NCBI GenBank assembly: GCA_026705765.1
Contig: JAPPAB010000148.1
Coordinates: 1-33,572 of the forward strand
Direction of reading: 5' to 3'
Length of the DNA: 33,572 nt
Origin: Gemmatimonadota bacterium
Lineage (GTDB): Bacteria > Latescibacterota > UBA2968
Shown: piece after piece, positions 32,222 to 33,572 of the stretch
How positions within the stretch are numbered: the stretch's first letter is position 1
Layout: every line of letters starts with the position of its first letter
Made by a program: the position numbers and the translations under genes
Notes under the pieces: model-generated
Seen by the model: the letters and a program-made list of their open reading frames with translations, nothing else
What the model was told of the DNA's origin: nothing
The model's database searches: none

Positions 32222-33572
<1,351 letters not shown>

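Overview
The window looks like a contig from an uncultured Gram-negative bacterium. An ExbB/ExbD/TonB energy-transducing cluster and an RND exporter imply an outer membrane. The repertoire is several sulfatases, enolase-superfamily sugar-acid enzymes, sugar-phosphate-isomerase-like TIM barrels, an oligogalacturonate-lyase-like propeller and a DUF6785-type membrane protein. That mix resembles candidate FCB/PVC lineages such as Latescibacterota or Planctomycetes relatives; this assignment is inference, since no rRNA is present. TTG and GTG starts with strong Shine-Dalgarno (SD) sequences are common.

Layout, left to right. (1) 1-841: an octamer tandem repeat at the edge, then rplS (L19), a small DUF3098-like membrane protein, tRNA-Val(UAC) and a terminator. 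(2) 959-7091, + strand, tightly spaced: enolase-superfamily dehydratase, oligogalacturonate-lyase-like propeller, serine hydrolase, sugar isomerase-like protein, sulfotransferase-like protein and a deoxyhypusine-synthase-like protein. This is probably a sugar-acid or sulfated-glycan utilisation operon. (3) 7168-12425, - strand: an RND exporter followed 8 bp later by a DUF6785-type membrane protein. (4) 12640-18561, + strand: sugar isomerase-like protein, sulfatase, sulfatase, DUF1445 protein, sulfatase. (5) 18573-22342, - strand: a penicillin-acylase-family Ntn hydrolase and a YifB/ComM AAA ATPase. (6) 22529-26776, - strand: MFS transporter, endonuclease III, a second enolase-superfamily protein and a fourth sulfatase. 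(7) 26855-31575, - strand: TPR protein, ExbB, ExbD, ExbD, TonB, terminator, and a second TPR protein with its own promoter. (8) 31972-33541, + strand: a consensus promoter, a 32-codon leader ORF with two mutually exclusive hairpins, an intrinsic terminator, then guaB (IMP dehydrogenase), which loses its normal C-terminus near the right edge.

Together the catabolic genes could take up (TonB system, MFS), desulfate (four sulfatases), cleave and dehydrate sugar acids from sulfated, uronate-rich polysaccharide. The most interesting candidate for something undescribed is the guaB leader. It has the architecture of a translation-coupled transcription attenuator: a peptide with a Pro-Pro-Pro-Gly run and a stop codon 2 nt before the terminator stem. 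Other points of note are a sulfatase 3'-end remnant flanking the DUF1445 gene, a 13-bp direct repeat at exact 32-bp spacing over the RND promoter, and an enolase-superfamily protein lacking the usual acid/base residues.
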